This document shows positions 1 through 8,129 of a stretch of DNA of 36,662 nucleotides, piece by piece (positions within the stretch are counted from its first letter, which is position 1; every line of letters starts with the position of its first letter). The notes beneath the pieces are model-generated. The model was given only the letters and a program-made list of their open reading frames with translations, was not told where the DNA came from and did not search any database. The stretch is from NCBI GenBank assembly GCA_037445115.1, contig JBBILC010000038.1, positions 1 to 36,662 on the forward strand, given 5' to 3'. The translations under genes and the position numbers were made by a program. This DNA is from Trichothermofontia sp037445115 (GTDB taxonomy: Bacteria > Cyanobacteriota > Cyanobacteriia > B231).

Positions 1-1
1 C

Positions 2-772
2 ATCCCGGTTCCCCCCCCGGAACAGGCAGCCCCTAGTCCCACGATCGCGGGGAATGTCTGTCCGCCCCAACTGGTCAGCCAGATTGAAGCGGTGATCAAG
101 AGTCCCCGTTACGCGGGTGGGACCTGGGGCGTGTTAGTGGAGCCGTTGACCAGTAGCCAACCCCTTTACAGCCATAATGCCGATACCTACCTAATCCCCG
201 CGTCGAATACGAAGCTCTTTACGACGGCAGCCGCGTTGCAGATCTATAACCCGGCGGTCAAGGCGAGATCGGCCTCCTTCCCCACCACGATCGCCGAAAT
301 TAACCGCTGGAGCGATAATGCCACTGCCGATAGCCTCTTCAAGCAGATCGGTGGTCGGGCGATCGCGCGGGACGCCCTGGCGAATCTGGGGGTGAATCCC
401 GCCAGTTTTGTGCAGGTAGACGGATCGGGACTCTCGCGGCAGAACTTGGCAACCCCCACCGCCCTAGTCCAAACCCTCAAGGCGATGACCAGCACCCCGG
501 ATGCCAAACTCTTCCGGGAAACCCTGCCCGTCGCTGGGGTGAGTGGGACCTTGCGCAATCGGATGCAGGCGGCTCCGGCACGCGGACGGGTCCACGCCAA
601 GACCGGAACGCTGCGGGGGGTACGGGCACTCTCTGGCTATATTGACGGCACGGGGTATGGCACGGTGGCCTTTAGTGTGCTGGCCAATCACCCCAGCCAG
701 GACGGGACCGCCCTCGTCAGTGGGATTGACCAGATTGCAACCCTGCTGACGCAAGTCACCCCCTGTCGCTAA
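2..772 (+). CDS. dacB: D-alanyl-D-alanine carboxypeptidase, PBP4/S13-type, compact (5' end outside window)
   Basis: The reading frame is open from base 2, so the start lies upstream of the window; a plausible internal ATG is at 92. All three penicillin-binding motifs are present. Numbered from that ATG they are SNTK at 38-41 (nucleophile Ser38), SDN at 74-76 and KTG at 170-172. The segment DGSGLSRQNL (110-119) is typical of peptidase family S13, whose members trim D-Ala from periplasmic peptidoglycan. In E. coli PBP4 the first two motifs lie about 240 residues apart because of large inserted domains. Here they are 36 residues apart, so those domains are missing while the penicillin-binding core is kept. 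Confidence in the family is high; activity of this short form is inferred. Confidence 0.88.
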   Translation: MPVPPPEQAAPSPTIAGNVCPPQLVSQIEAVIKSPRYAGGTWGVLVEPLTSSQPLYSHNADTYLIPASNTKLFTTAAALQIYNPAVKARSASFPTTIAEINRWSDNATADSLFKQIGGRAIARDALANLGVNPASFVQVDGSGLSRQNLATPTALVQTLKAMTSTPDAKLFRETLPVAGVSGTLRNRMQAAPARGRVHAKTGTLRGVRALSGYIDGTGYGTVAFSVLANHPSQDGTALVSGIDQIATLLTQVTPCR

Positions 773-862
773 CTGGGGCAGCCTGCGGGTACGGGCGATC
801 GTGGGGATAGCGATTACCGCTATAGTAGGTACGCGAAGTACGCTGCTTAGAGGTCAGGGCTA

Positions 863-1867
863 ATGAAAGCGGTGGTAATGACTGCCCCCGGTGGGCCAGA
901 GGTACTCCAGCTTCAGGAGGTGCCGGAACCCCAAATCCGCCACGATCGTGACCTGCGAGTCAGGCTCAAGGCTGCGGGTGTCAACCCGATCGATACCAAG
1001 TTGCGTAGCCGGGGCACCTTTTACCCCGATCAGATGCCCGCGATCCTGGGCTGCGATGGGGCCGGCATTGTCGAAGCGGTGGGGCCTGGCGTTGAACGTT
1101 TTCAGGTGGGGGATGCGGTCTATTTCTGTCAGGCTGGCCTAGGGGGACATCCCGGCAACTATGCGGAAGTGGCCGTCGTGGATGAACGGTTTGTTGCCCC
1201 AAAGCCCAAGTCCCTGACCTTTGCGGAAGCTGCCGCCGCGCCCCTGGTGTTGATTACGGCCTGGGAGGCCCTGTACGATCGCGGGCGGCTACAGGCGGGG
1301 CAATCGGTGCTCATCCATGCGGGCGCGGGGGGTGTCGGTCATGTGGCCGTGCAATTAGCCCACCTGCAAGGTGCCCAGGTAGCCACGACCATCAGCACCC
1401 CAACCAAGGCTGAGTTTGTCCGGCACCTGGGGGCCGCGTTCCCCATCTTTTACCGGCAAACGGATTTTGTGGAGGCGGTGCTTGACTGGACCCAGGGGGA
1501 AGGGGTCGATCTCGCCTTTGATACGATCGGCGGTCCTGTCCTAGAACAAACCTTCCCGGCGGTGCGGGTGTACGGGGATATCGTCACCATTCTGGCCCCC
1601 GATGCCCAGACGAATTGGAAAGTGGCCCGCGATCGTAATTTGCGCCTCAGCTTGGAACTCATGCTCACGCCCATGCTCCAGAACCTGAGCGCCGCCCAGC
1701 AAGATCAGGCAAAAATTCTGAAACAATGCGCTCGTTTAATCGATCACGACCAACTCAAGATTAAGCTCAGTCACACCTTCCCCCTCGTGGAAGCCGCTGC
1801 CGCCCATCGCCTATTGGAAGAAGGCTCTACTCTGGGGAAAATTGCCTTGACGATCGGGGATGATTAA
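863..1867 (+). CDS. Zinc-independent quinone oxidoreductase-like MDR protein
   Basis: This 334-residue protein belongs to the medium-chain dehydrogenase/reductase superfamily. The N-terminal GroES-like part runs to about residue 125 (GCDGAGIVEAVG at 63-74, with GD at 83-84). The Rossmann domain shows the nucleotide-binding motif HAGAGGVGHVAVQ at 152-164. The catalytic zinc cysteine of alcohol dehydrogenases is replaced (AGVNPID at 38-44), so it is expected to be a zinc-free NADPH-dependent reductase of quinones or enones. The exact substrate cannot be read. It starts 91 bases after the carboxypeptidase on the same strand and is preceded by AGAGGTCAGGG as a ribosome-binding site. It ends facing the membrane protein at 2053 across a palindrome-rich gap. 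Confidence 0.88.
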   Translation: MKAVVMTAPGGPEVLQLQEVPEPQIRHDRDLRVRLKAAGVNPIDTKLRSRGTFYPDQMPAILGCDGAGIVEAVGPGVERFQVGDAVYFCQAGLGGHPGNYAEVAVVDERFVAPKPKSLTFAEAAAAPLVLITAWEALYDRGRLQAGQSVLIHAGAGGVGHVAVQLAHLQGAQVATTISTPTKAEFVRHLGAAFPIFYRQTDFVEAVLDWTQGEGVDLAFDTIGGPVLEQTFPAVRVYGDIVTILAPDAQTNWKVARDRNLRLSLELMLTPMLQNLSAAQQDQAKILKQCARLIDHDQLKIKLSHTFPLVEAAAAHRLLEEGSTLGKIALTIGDD

Positions 1868-1934
1868 GGCTAATCAATTTGGCAACAATCCCCAACTTTC
1901 CTAAGAGAGTGTTTGAAAAGTCCAGAAACAAGTC

Positions 1935-1960
1935 GTAGTGGCGACTTTAGTCGCCACTAC
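1935..1960. repeat. Perfect 12-bp inverted repeat (palindromic element)
   Basis: The arms GTAGTGGCGACT and AGTCGCCACTAC are separated by only two bases, forming a near-perfect hairpin. It lies between two convergent genes and could end transcription both ways, but no T-run follows. It shares the GTAGT...ACTAC ends and the GACTxxAGTC core with the 42-bp repeats at 17100 and 23457. Confidence 0.75.
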
Positions 1961-2005
1961 AAACGCAAAGCAACACTTAGGACAGCCAAACATCGAGGTT
2001 CGTAG

Positions 2006-2023
2006 TCGCGGTTTTAACCGCGA
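2006..2023. repeat. 18-bp perfect palindrome
   Basis: TCGCGGTT/AACCGCGA arms meet at a TT centre. With the hairpin at 1935-1960 it makes a paired palindrome unit (gtagtcgc-ggtttt-aaccgcga) between the convergent ends of the oxidoreductase and the small membrane protein. Confidence 0.7.
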
Positions 2024-2052
2024 TCTCCCTTTTAAAACATCCTCTAACGCAT

Positions 2053-2424
2053 CTAACTGAGGGAATCCAAATCCAGGGCTTGGGAGCCGCCCCGCTCTAG
2101 TTGCAGCAAAATCTTACCCAACTGACCCCAGACCAACGCGGCGGTAAAAAGTGTCAAGGGCAAGGAAATGACATAGGACAATTCCGATGGGAAGCCAAAA
2201 ATTTGTAGCCCTGCTGTCAGAAACAGACCAATCCCTAGGCAAATACCCACAAACGAGAAAAATAACTTAGGACTCCGCACTGCCGCTAGATTCTCAGTTG
2301 TCCGGTTTTTCGACCAAGCCTGAACAGATTGCTTCAGGGTTCCTTCAAAGGCTGCCCCCGAAGTCATCCCAATAAATAAACCTGCTAAAAACAAAAAATA
2401 CGGGGGATCGACAAGATAGTACAC
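2053..2424 (-). CDS. Conserved cyanobacterial small membrane protein, unknown function
   Basis: The product is about 123 residues with three predicted hydrophobic segments: LVDPPYFLFLAGLFIGM near the N-terminus, LFFSFVGICLGIGLFLTAGLQIF, and a C-terminal segment around YVISLPLTLFTAALVW. I chose the GTG at 2424 because GAAGAGG sits eight bases upstream. A TTG at 2454 would add ten residues but has no Shine-Dalgarno sequence. It lies 69 bases downstream of the ABC1 kinase gene on the same strand, so co-transcription is plausible. I do not recognise a characterised family. Confidence 0.65.
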   Translation of the reverse strand: MYYLVDPPYFLFLAGLFIGMTSGAAFEGTLKQSVQAWSKNRTTENLAAVRSPKLFFSFVGICLGIGLFLTAGLQIFGFPSELSYVISLPLTLFTAALVWGQLGKILLQLERGGSQALDLDSLS

Positions 2425-2493
2425 GCAGCAAACCTCTTCGTTAATCAACGCCAATGTCAGTCAATCAGCTAAATTACTCTTAACACAAAACCT

Positions 2494-4230
2494 TTAACGC
2501 AACGCATTTTGCAAGGCACTCAGGGGCGCCATTGTGGGCAGGAAGGTGGCGGCCCCCTCTAGGGAAAACTCCGCCAGTGCACCCAGGGCAGAACTAAACA
2601 GCCGCTCAGGCCGTAAGTCCTCTTTAATTAATGCCCACAGCCGTTGCACTTCTTCGGTATGCAAGCGATCGTCTTCGGTCAGCGCTAACAATACCTGCCG
2701 CCGTAGATAACGCCCCTCCTCCGACATGAGATATTGGAATCCCAGTTGGGCGGTGGGCAATAGGTCAAAGGTTTGATCCGTGCGGGCAATTCTTAAGAGG
2801 TTTTCCAGCCGTTGCCACTGGAACCGTCCATCCCGGAAAAGCACCTCCAGAAGCCGTCGTCGTAGTTGGGGCGATTCCCCTTGCAACAACCGACGGGCCA
2901 CATAGGGATAGGCAACTTCGACGATTTTAAAATTGGGGTTCATGCTCAGGGCTAACCCCTCCTGCGTCACCAGCGATCGAATAATTAGGGCAAACTTGGC
3001 GGGCACCCGGAAGGGATAGTCAAACATCAACTCGGAAAAGCGATCGGTAATTGTCTTGAAGTTAAAGTCCCGCACACTTTCACCCATAATGTCGCCTAAC
3101 ACAGCTTCCAGCGCCGGGACGATCGGGCGAATATCCGTATTCGGGGCCAGAAACCCTAACTTGACGAAATCACTAGCTAGAGCTGGGTACTCCTGGTTGA
3201 TGAGATGCACGAGGGCATCCACCAGGGTTTCCTTCGTTTCTTCATCCAGTTGGTCCATCATGCCAAAGTCAATGTAGGCTAACCGCCCTAGGACCTCCGG
3301 CTCCTGATCGCTCACGGACATGACAAAGAGGTTACCGGGGTGGGGATCGGCGTGGAAAAAGCCAAACTCCAGCAATTGCTGCAACCCAGATGTCACACCA
3401 ATCCGGATAATTTCATTCACCTCCAAGCCCGCCGCCCGAATTTCCTCAGTCCCCGTCATCTTGATGCCGTCAATCCATTCCAGGGTCAATACCCGTGAGG
3501 TGGTGTACCGCCAGTAAATGCAGGGGACCTTCACCTGGGGATGCTCTTGGAAGTTAGCGGCAAACTTTTCGGCATTGCGCCCCTCATTCAGGTAGTCGAT
3601 TTCCTCAAAGAGCTTGGTGCCAAACTCATCCACGATCAGCCGGAGATCGTGACCTAAATTCAGGGGGAGAACCGCTGCCAACCACCGCGCCGACCAACGC
3701 ATGAGGAACAAATCCAGGGTCAATACCGGTAGGAGATTCGGACGTTGCACCTTGAGGGCAACGGGTTCACCCGTGTGGAGCTTGGCGCGATAGACTTGCC
3801 CCAAACTCGCCGCCGCCACGGGCGCTGCTGAGACGCTCTCGAAGACCGCCGCGATCGGCTGGTTAAGTTCCGCCTCCACTAAGGCCATTGCAGTGGTCGT
3901 GGGGAAGGGGGGCAACTGATCCTGGAGTTTCACCAGTTCTTCGAGAAAATTCTTATGGATCAGATCAGGCCGCGTGGACAAAGCTTGTCCCACCTTAATG
4001 AAGGTCGGACCCAGCCGAGTCAGCAGTTGACGCAATTGCACGGCCCGCACGGTTTTACGACTGCTTGGATCAGCCGCCAAGCGATCCCATTTCAAACCGA
4101 GCAGGAAACCCGCAAATCCCCAGAGAATATTGAGTGTTCGCCAGATCACTAACCAAGGACGCAGGGCATAATAGCGGGCGATCGCGTCGGGGTCGTAGCC
4201 GCGTAGTGAGTCAAGTGGATGCCGGGTCAC
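2494..4230 (-). CDS. ABC1/UbiB (AarF) family atypical protein kinase
   Basis: This 578-residue member of the ABC1 (ADCK/UbiB) kinase-like family shows all family hallmarks: the KxGQ motif KVGQ at 79-82, the alanine-rich nucleotide loop PVAAASLGQVYRA at 137-149, the VALKVQRP lysine at 160, the catalytic-loop motif HADPHPGN at 293-300 and the metal-binding IDFG at 320-323. Cyanobacteria and plastids carry several paralogues, linked to prenyl-quinone metabolism and thylakoid lipid homeostasis; which paralogue this is cannot be told here. The C-terminal 150 residues form the usual helical extension ending in a hydrophobic stretch. The start is GTG at 4230, with GAGG ten bases upstream. Confidence 0.93.
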   Translation of the reverse strand: MTRHPLDSLRGYDPDAIARYYALRPWLVIWRTLNILWGFAGFLLGLKWDRLAADPSSRKTVRAVQLRQLLTRLGPTFIKVGQALSTRPDLIHKNFLEELVKLQDQLPPFPTTTAMALVEAELNQPIAAVFESVSAAPVAAASLGQVYRAKLHTGEPVALKVQRPNLLPVLTLDLFLMRWSARWLAAVLPLNLGHDLRLIVDEFGTKLFEEIDYLNEGRNAEKFAANFQEHPQVKVPCIYWRYTTSRVLTLEWIDGIKMTGTEEIRAAGLEVNEIIRIGVTSGLQQLLEFGFFHADPHPGNLFVMSVSDQEPEVLGRLAYIDFGMMDQLDEETKETLVDALVHLINQEYPALASDFVKLGFLAPNTDIRPIVPALEAVLGDIMGESVRDFNFKTITDRFSELMFDYPFRVPAKFALIIRSLVTQEGLALSMNPNFKIVEVAYPYVARRLLQGESPQLRRRLLEVLFRDGRFQWQRLENLLRIARTDQTFDLLPTAQLGFQYLMSEEGRYLRRQVLLALTEDDRLHTEEVQRLWALIKEDLRPERLFSSALGALAEFSLEGAATFLPTMAPLSALQNALR

Positions 4231-4638
4231 TAACTTGTACCTCTACCTTGCTCTAATGGGAGTGTGTCATCACGGTCACTGGCAGGGGAAGGGGCGGCGT
4301 TGATGACCTCCCTTCGCAGAAAAAATCAAAAAATATTAAGACTTCAAGCAGAGGGGACATTGCATGGTAAAGATGTGTTCCTGAAAAATAGCGCATGAAT
4401 TATCGATTTGTTAACTTAAGTATACAAAAATACAAATACTTTTTGACGATCGCAGGGAAAAAATCTGAATACTTGGGGCAACCAATCCCCTGCCTTTATG
4501 GCTAAAAGCTTGCCACTCCGGGATCGATCGCAACTGTCCCAGAAATCAGGCGAACATTAAGAAATATGAAGATATGCACCCATCGCCATCAAGATTGGGG
4601 TCCTCATAACGGCTCTTGAATTCAATCCATAGGGAGAC
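4231..4638. other. AT-rich gap without a recognised gene
   Basis: About 400 bases upstream of the ABC1 kinase. The segment 4310-4460 is markedly AT-rich against its neighbours. A GGGG-N8-CCCC hairpin lies near 4477-4492. No open frame here has a ribosome-binding site or recognisable composition. The far end may hold the 5' part of the structured segment that starts at 4639. Confidence 0.45.
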
Positions 4639-4880
4639 AAGGATGAAGGGTCAGTTCCATTCTGGGGAATCGCGATCGCGGCTGTCTGTATCCTGCAAGT
4701 CAAGCGAAGCCCCGGCGTCGGGAAGTGGCGACGGCGCGGTAACGGCTCTCTCACGGTGATGGGGTGTCCTTGACCCGTTCGGGTTAGCCGGTGGGATGAG
4801 CGAGATTCACCAAACGGCATGAAGCGGGTTGCGGCCTGCGATCGCGACACTAAAGAGGTAGCCCATCAGACCCGATGCGA
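4639..4880 (+). ncRNA. Candidate structured RNA, possibly an orphan HEARO/omegaRNA
   Basis: Nested and sequential complementary arms fill this 240-base stretch: AGGAT 4640-4644 with ATCCT 4690-4694; GTCAAG 4699-4704 with CTTGAC 4769-4774, enclosing CCCC 4710-4713 with GGGG 4761-4764 and GTCG 4717-4720 with CGAC 4729-4732; ACCC 4773-4776 with GGGU 4781-4784; GGTG 4790-4793 with CACC 4808-4811; and GTTGCG 4828-4833 with CGCGAC 4842-4847. The layout and phrases such as GGCATGAAGCGGGTTGCGGCC's core recall HEARO RNAs, the guide RNAs of IscB/IsrB transposon nucleases. No nuclease gene follows, so it would be an orphan copy. Strand and family are inferred from memory of the family, not from a covariance search. 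Confidence 0.45.
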
Positions 4881-5040
4881 ACGGTACCAACGGTGCCCAT
4901 TGTGATATTAGGCGCGGCTGATCGGCTTCACCCCTTAGACACTGCTTTGATCAATCCCTGCCGGAATGGCTAGCCGTCGGAACGACTCACGCAATGACCG
5001 AGTTTCTAAATCCACGCTTCACACGCTCCTGGAATGTCCT

Positions 5041-5274
5041 ATGAAAACGACCTTCACCCAAACCCTATTGACCGGGTTAGCGACCCTGAGTACCGCTGGC
5101 ACAGTCCTGCTCACCCCACAACCCGCTGAGGCCATGACTTGCTACTACCATACGGTTTATATCCCTGTCGTCTCTGGCGGGTACTATACGGTCCAAGGCT
5201 ATTGGGTCCCGCGTCAGGTGCGCTATGTTCAACAAGTCCAGCCCGTATGCGTTGTCAATGCCGTGGGTAGTTAA
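5041..5274 (+). CDS. Small secreted protein, unknown function
   Basis: A 77-residue product with a clear signal peptide: MKTTFTQ, a hydrophobic core LLTGLATLSTAGTVLL, and a likely cleavage after AEA near residue 30. The mature part is only about 47 residues, rich in Tyr, Val and Gln, with two Cys that could pair across it (TCYYHTVYIPVVSGGYY...VCVVNAVGS). The frame continues upstream to 4966, but the extra residues are charged and precede the signal peptide, so the ATG at 5041 is preferred. It is probably exported to the periplasm. No family is recognised. Its stop lies 17 bases from the end of the convergent gene at 5291. Confidence 0.6.
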   Translation: MKTTFTQTLLTGLATLSTAGTVLLTPQPAEAMTCYYHTVYIPVVSGGYYTVQGYWVPRQVRYVQQVQPVCVVNAVGS

Positions 5275-5290
5275 GCCCGACGACCCCCGT

Positions 5291-5647
5291 TTAGCCTTTA
5301 TTCGAGGTTCCCTTCAGCAATTGATGAATACCTTGTAACTCCGTCAGGATGGCCGTCAGTAGTTCCTCGGTGCGATCGGGGGCTGGCGGTTGGACCTGGA
5401 TAGTGATCGGTTGCAGGTCCAGGACATCCCTGGCAAAGCGGGCCACCTCGTTGGGGTGAAAGACCAAGGGTTCCCGCTTATGGTGGCGATATTCTGGGTT
5501 CAGCAGTTGGGGATTATAGGGGGGGTTCAGGAGTTTGCGATCGGTATTGGTATAGCGGTAGATGGATGCCCGCGATCGATGCAAGAGCTTTTGGACCGCA
5601 TCAATATCCAGTAATCCCCCCGGTTCCGTCGGTTCGATGGTGGCCAT
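5291..5647 (-). CDS. Small HTH-like (MerR/AlpA-type) cyanobacterial protein
   Basis: The product has about 118 residues. The central part (LLDIDAVQKLLHRSRASIYRYTNTD) looks like a winged helix-turn-helix of the AlpA/MerR type, and the next section (FHPNEVARFARDVLDL) fits the rest of such a domain. The C-terminal 35 residues are helical and leucine-rich (RTEELLTAILTELQGIHQLL), as in a dimerisation helix. DNA binding is inferred. The ATG at 5647 has AGGAG ten bases upstream; a GTG at 5674 would add nine residues. The gene lies 54 bases upstream of nothing obvious on its own strand, so it may be a single-gene unit reading away from the hydrolase gene. Confidence 0.65.
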   Translation of the reverse strand: MATIEPTEPGGLLDIDAVQKLLHRSRASIYRYTNTDRKLLNPPYNPQLLNPEYRHHKREPLVFHPNEVARFARDVLDLQPITIQVQPPAPDRTEELLTAILTELQGIHQLLKGTSNKG

Positions 5648-5701
5648 ACGCCCCAAACTCCTGCTGCTGGTCACCTCAATCTTAATTTGAGACTGGTGAC
5701 A

Positions 5702-7381
5702 TTAGGGATGCATCAAGGCTGTTGGCCGATTCTCCTCAGTTAGGGTCAACCACAGCCCAGTCGGACAGTTGCCCCCCAGCTTAATGGTGAGGGTTGTGAT
5801 CTGGGCATCAATGAGACGGCTATGGGCGGGGCCAGCCCCAGTCCCCAGGTTTAAATCATAAGCCGGGAAACAGGCCGCACTGAGGCTCAGCCGGAGCGCA
5901 TGCCCTCCAGGAATCTTGGCACAGATGGACTGTAGGGGAATCCGGTAGGGCGGGCTAGAGTGACCCACTACCACCCGTCGATAGCCCTGGCTGAGGTGAT
6001 ATACCCGCCCGTCGGCATAGACTTCCGACAGAATGGCACAGAGGTCAAAACTGGGCCGATCGGCCTCGCAGAAAACTTCCACCCACAGATGACCGGCCAA
6101 CGGGAGGGGCTGGGCGAGGGGTGGGCTGGTGTAGGTGAGGACATCACTGCGGCTGTCGATCGCTCGCCGATCAAAGCCCCCCGCTGGCAGGGCGGCATGC
6201 CCCCCAAGCGCTGGGACAGGACGCCAGGGATCATGGACAAGGACATCCTGGGCCGCCGGTAGAGCAGGAACGGCCAGTTCACCCGCAGGCCCTGCGACTA
6301 AACGACCTGCATCATCCCGGATACTGGCCAAACCATTACTGGTTAACCCATAGACTTGCACGCGGCCCTGGGGCCAACGGGGGAACGATCGCCAGCCATG
6401 ACTTCCCAGGTCAAATAACCGCACGGGCGGTTCAGCGACCAAGCCCGTATCCTGTCCCTTCAGAAAGTGATCAAACCAACGGAGTTGCAAGGTATCCACC
6501 GGGCTAAGGGCTTCAGGACCATAGTCAATTGCCCCCACCTGCCGCGACCAAGGGAGGTGTGCCCAGGGACCAATGAGCAACTGTTGCGGAAACACGCTGC
6601 GATCGGCCATTTCTTGATAAAGGCGGACATTCCCCCGCAGGAAGGGATCAAACCAGCCACCAATGTGGAGCATGGGCAGGTCAACCTGGCTTAAATCCGG
6701 CGATCGCGATTGCCAGTAGTCATCCGGCTGATCGTGGCGTAGCCAATCGTGATAAAAGGATTGGGGCGCAAGTTCCCGCAGCAGATGGGGGTTGGCCGGG
6801 AGCGGCTCAAATAAGGGCAAGTTGCGGGAGGCGGCGTAGAGTTGTGAGTAGGTATGGGTATTCCCCTGGCGGCGGGCAGTTTCAGCAGCCAGTTGTATCG
6901 CCCAACTCAGATTCGCTTGTAAACAAAAGGCCCCCCCTTCATAAGCCCAGTCGGCATACAGGTCATAGCCCACCATTGCGGGACAGATCACCTTCAAGGC
7001 GGGGGGGCGGGCCGAGGCGGCATACAGTTGGGTCATGCCTTGGTAGGAAAAGCCGTACATCCCCACTTCCCCCGTACTGCCCGGTAGCTGGGCAGCCCAG
7101 TTCACCGTTTCCAGTCCATCACTCACCTCATGGGCAAAAAGATCAAATTTGCCTTCCGAGGTACCTCGTCCCCGCACGTCTTGAATTACGACAATGTACC
7201 CATGCGCAGCATACCAACTGGGGTGGGCATAGACCACAGTGGAGGCGATTGACCGACCGTAGGGCTGGCGCATCAGTAAAACGGGAAATAACCCAGCGAT
7301 CGTAGGCCGGTAAATATCAGCATCAAGCCGGACCCCATCGCGGGTTATGAGCGAATCGTTGTTTTTTTGGACGGATAGCAT
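5702..7381 (-). CDS. CocE/NonD family hydrolase (X-Pro dipeptidyl-peptidase S15-like)
   Basis: A 559-residue alpha/beta hydrolase. The nucleophile elbow GFSYQG (110-115) gives Ser112. The acid Asp245 lies in GGWFDPF and His275 in GPWAHLPW, in the order seen in cocaine esterase (CocE) and glutaryl-7-ACA acylases. An oxyanion tyrosine is plausible in RQPYGR (38-43). The C-terminal 200 residues form the jelly-roll domain of the family (around LWVEVFCEADRPSFDLCAIL). No signal peptide is seen, so it is cytoplasmic. The substrate is unknown: the family splits amides or esters of small molecules and X-Pro peptides. It follows the small photosystem genes on the same strand after a 112-base gap. Confidence 0.9.
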   Translation of the reverse strand: MLSVQKNNDSLITRDGVRLDADIYRPTIAGLFPVLLMRQPYGRSIASTVVYAHPSWYAAHGYIVVIQDVRGRGTSEGKFDLFAHEVSDGLETVNWAAQLPGSTGEVGMYGFSYQGMTQLYAASARPPALKVICPAMVGYDLYADWAYEGGAFCLQANLSWAIQLAAETARRQGNTHTYSQLYAASRNLPLFEPLPANPHLLRELAPQSFYHDWLRHDQPDDYWQSRSPDLSQVDLPMLHIGGWFDPFLRGNVRLYQEMADRSVFPQQLLIGPWAHLPWSRQVGAIDYGPEALSPVDTLQLRWFDHFLKGQDTGLVAEPPVRLFDLGSHGWRSFPRWPQGRVQVYGLTSNGLASIRDDAGRLVAGPAGELAVPALPAAQDVLVHDPWRPVPALGGHAALPAGGFDRRAIDSRSDVLTYTSPPLAQPLPLAGHLWVEVFCEADRPSFDLCAILSEVYADGRVYHLSQGYRRVVVGHSSPPYRIPLQSICAKIPGGHALRLSLSAACFPAYDLNLGTGAGPAHSRLIDAQITTLTIKLGGNCPTGLWLTLTEENRPTALMHP

Positions 7382-7493
7382 GGATGTATGGTAGCGCTAA
7401 CCCGTCCAATGGGTTGGGGGATATCTGGGTTTGGGATATCGGGTGTTGCGATATCAAGCTGGATCGCAGTTGGCTTGCCGTGCTCAAACATCC

Positions 7494-7727
7494 CTAGGCG
7501 CGGGGCAGCAGGTTGCTGGTATAGGCATCCACAACCTCAAAGGCCGGTGTCCGAGTGCTGTGATCAATGCTTTGACCCGTGACCACTTCCGACAGCTTTT
7601 CAAACGACGCCGATCGCCAGTTACGCTCATGGATGGGCTTGGTTTGTTCGCCTCGGAAATAGGCTTGGGTACCAATCACGGACGCAGCCACCCAACCCAC
7701 AATCAATACAGAAATCACGATAGCCAT
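7494..7727 (-). CDS. Psb35-related small photosystem II protein
   Basis: A 77-residue protein with one N-terminal transmembrane helix (IVISVLIVGWVAASVIGTQAYF) followed by a conserved soluble tail (FRGEQTKPIHERNW). The pattern G-T-Q-A-Y-F-R-G-E-Q-T is what I recall for the cyanobacterial Psb35-related family (Ssl2148-like), small thylakoid proteins bound to photosystem II assembly modules. The ATG at 7727 has AGGAG nine bases upstream; an ATG at 7751 would add eight residues. It is the last of three tiny genes in a row on this strand, with Psb34 as the first. The family name is from memory and should be confirmed by profile search. Confidence 0.7.
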   Translation of the reverse strand: MAIVISVLIVGWVAASVIGTQAYFRGEQTKPIHERNWRSASFEKLSEVVTGQSIDHSTRTPAFEVVDAYTSNLLPRA

Positions 7728-7826
7728 AGTCAATATCTCCTGGTTATTCAATCAAGTCGTTACGCATCAAAATCAACTCAAATCAAGCCAATTATTCCCA
7801 GCATTCCTCTGGCAATGGCTTGGGAT

Positions 7827-8024
7827 CTAGGCCAGTAAACCGAGTTTTTTACCATTGTCACGCGCCAAGCGAATGAAGTTTTGTCGCTGGGTGCGATCAA
7901 TACCCAGGCGATTGCAAACATCGGTAATGACCTGGGAGTGCAGGGCGATCGCCTTACCCCGCAACTTGATAAATTTGGCATCCCCTAGGGCTTGACGAAC
8001 CAAAATCACGATCGGTGCAAACAT
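7827..8024 (-). CDS. Conserved 65-residue cyanobacterial protein
   Basis: A short, basic protein (FIKLRGKAIALHSQVITDVCNRLGIDRTQRQNFIRLARDNGKKLGLLA in its C-terminal two-thirds, here cited only to show its Lys/Arg-rich nature) with a mildly hydrophobic start (MFAPIVILVRQALG). I recognise it as a family widespread in cyanobacteria but know no established function. The start is supported by AGGAG nine bases before the ATG. It sits between psb34 and the Psb35-related gene, about 100 bases from each, all on one strand. A link to photosystem biogenesis is therefore suggested by position only. Confidence 0.72.
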   Translation of the reverse strand: MFAPIVILVRQALGDAKFIKLRGKAIALHSQVITDVCNRLGIDRTQRQNFIRLARDNGKKLGLLA

Positions 8025-8129
8025 CTTCCAATTCTCCTAGATAACGCTAAACCGTAACGATGAGGGACAGGTATAAAGTCAGCCGTTCCTAAACAGCAGT
8101 CGGCGAGCCAACCATCATGCTGGGAAACC

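Noticed and set aside
4557..4850. 97-codon open frame on the minus strand in the gap before the small secreted protein
   Set aside because: Its composition is Arg/Pro/Ser-rich without domains or a ribosome-binding site, and it coincides with the structured RNA-like segment, whose pairing explains the sequence better.
6844..7305. 153-codon plus-strand frame inside the hydrolase gene
   Set aside because: It is antisense to the well-supported CocE-like gene; the Pro/Arg/Ser-rich translation has no family features.
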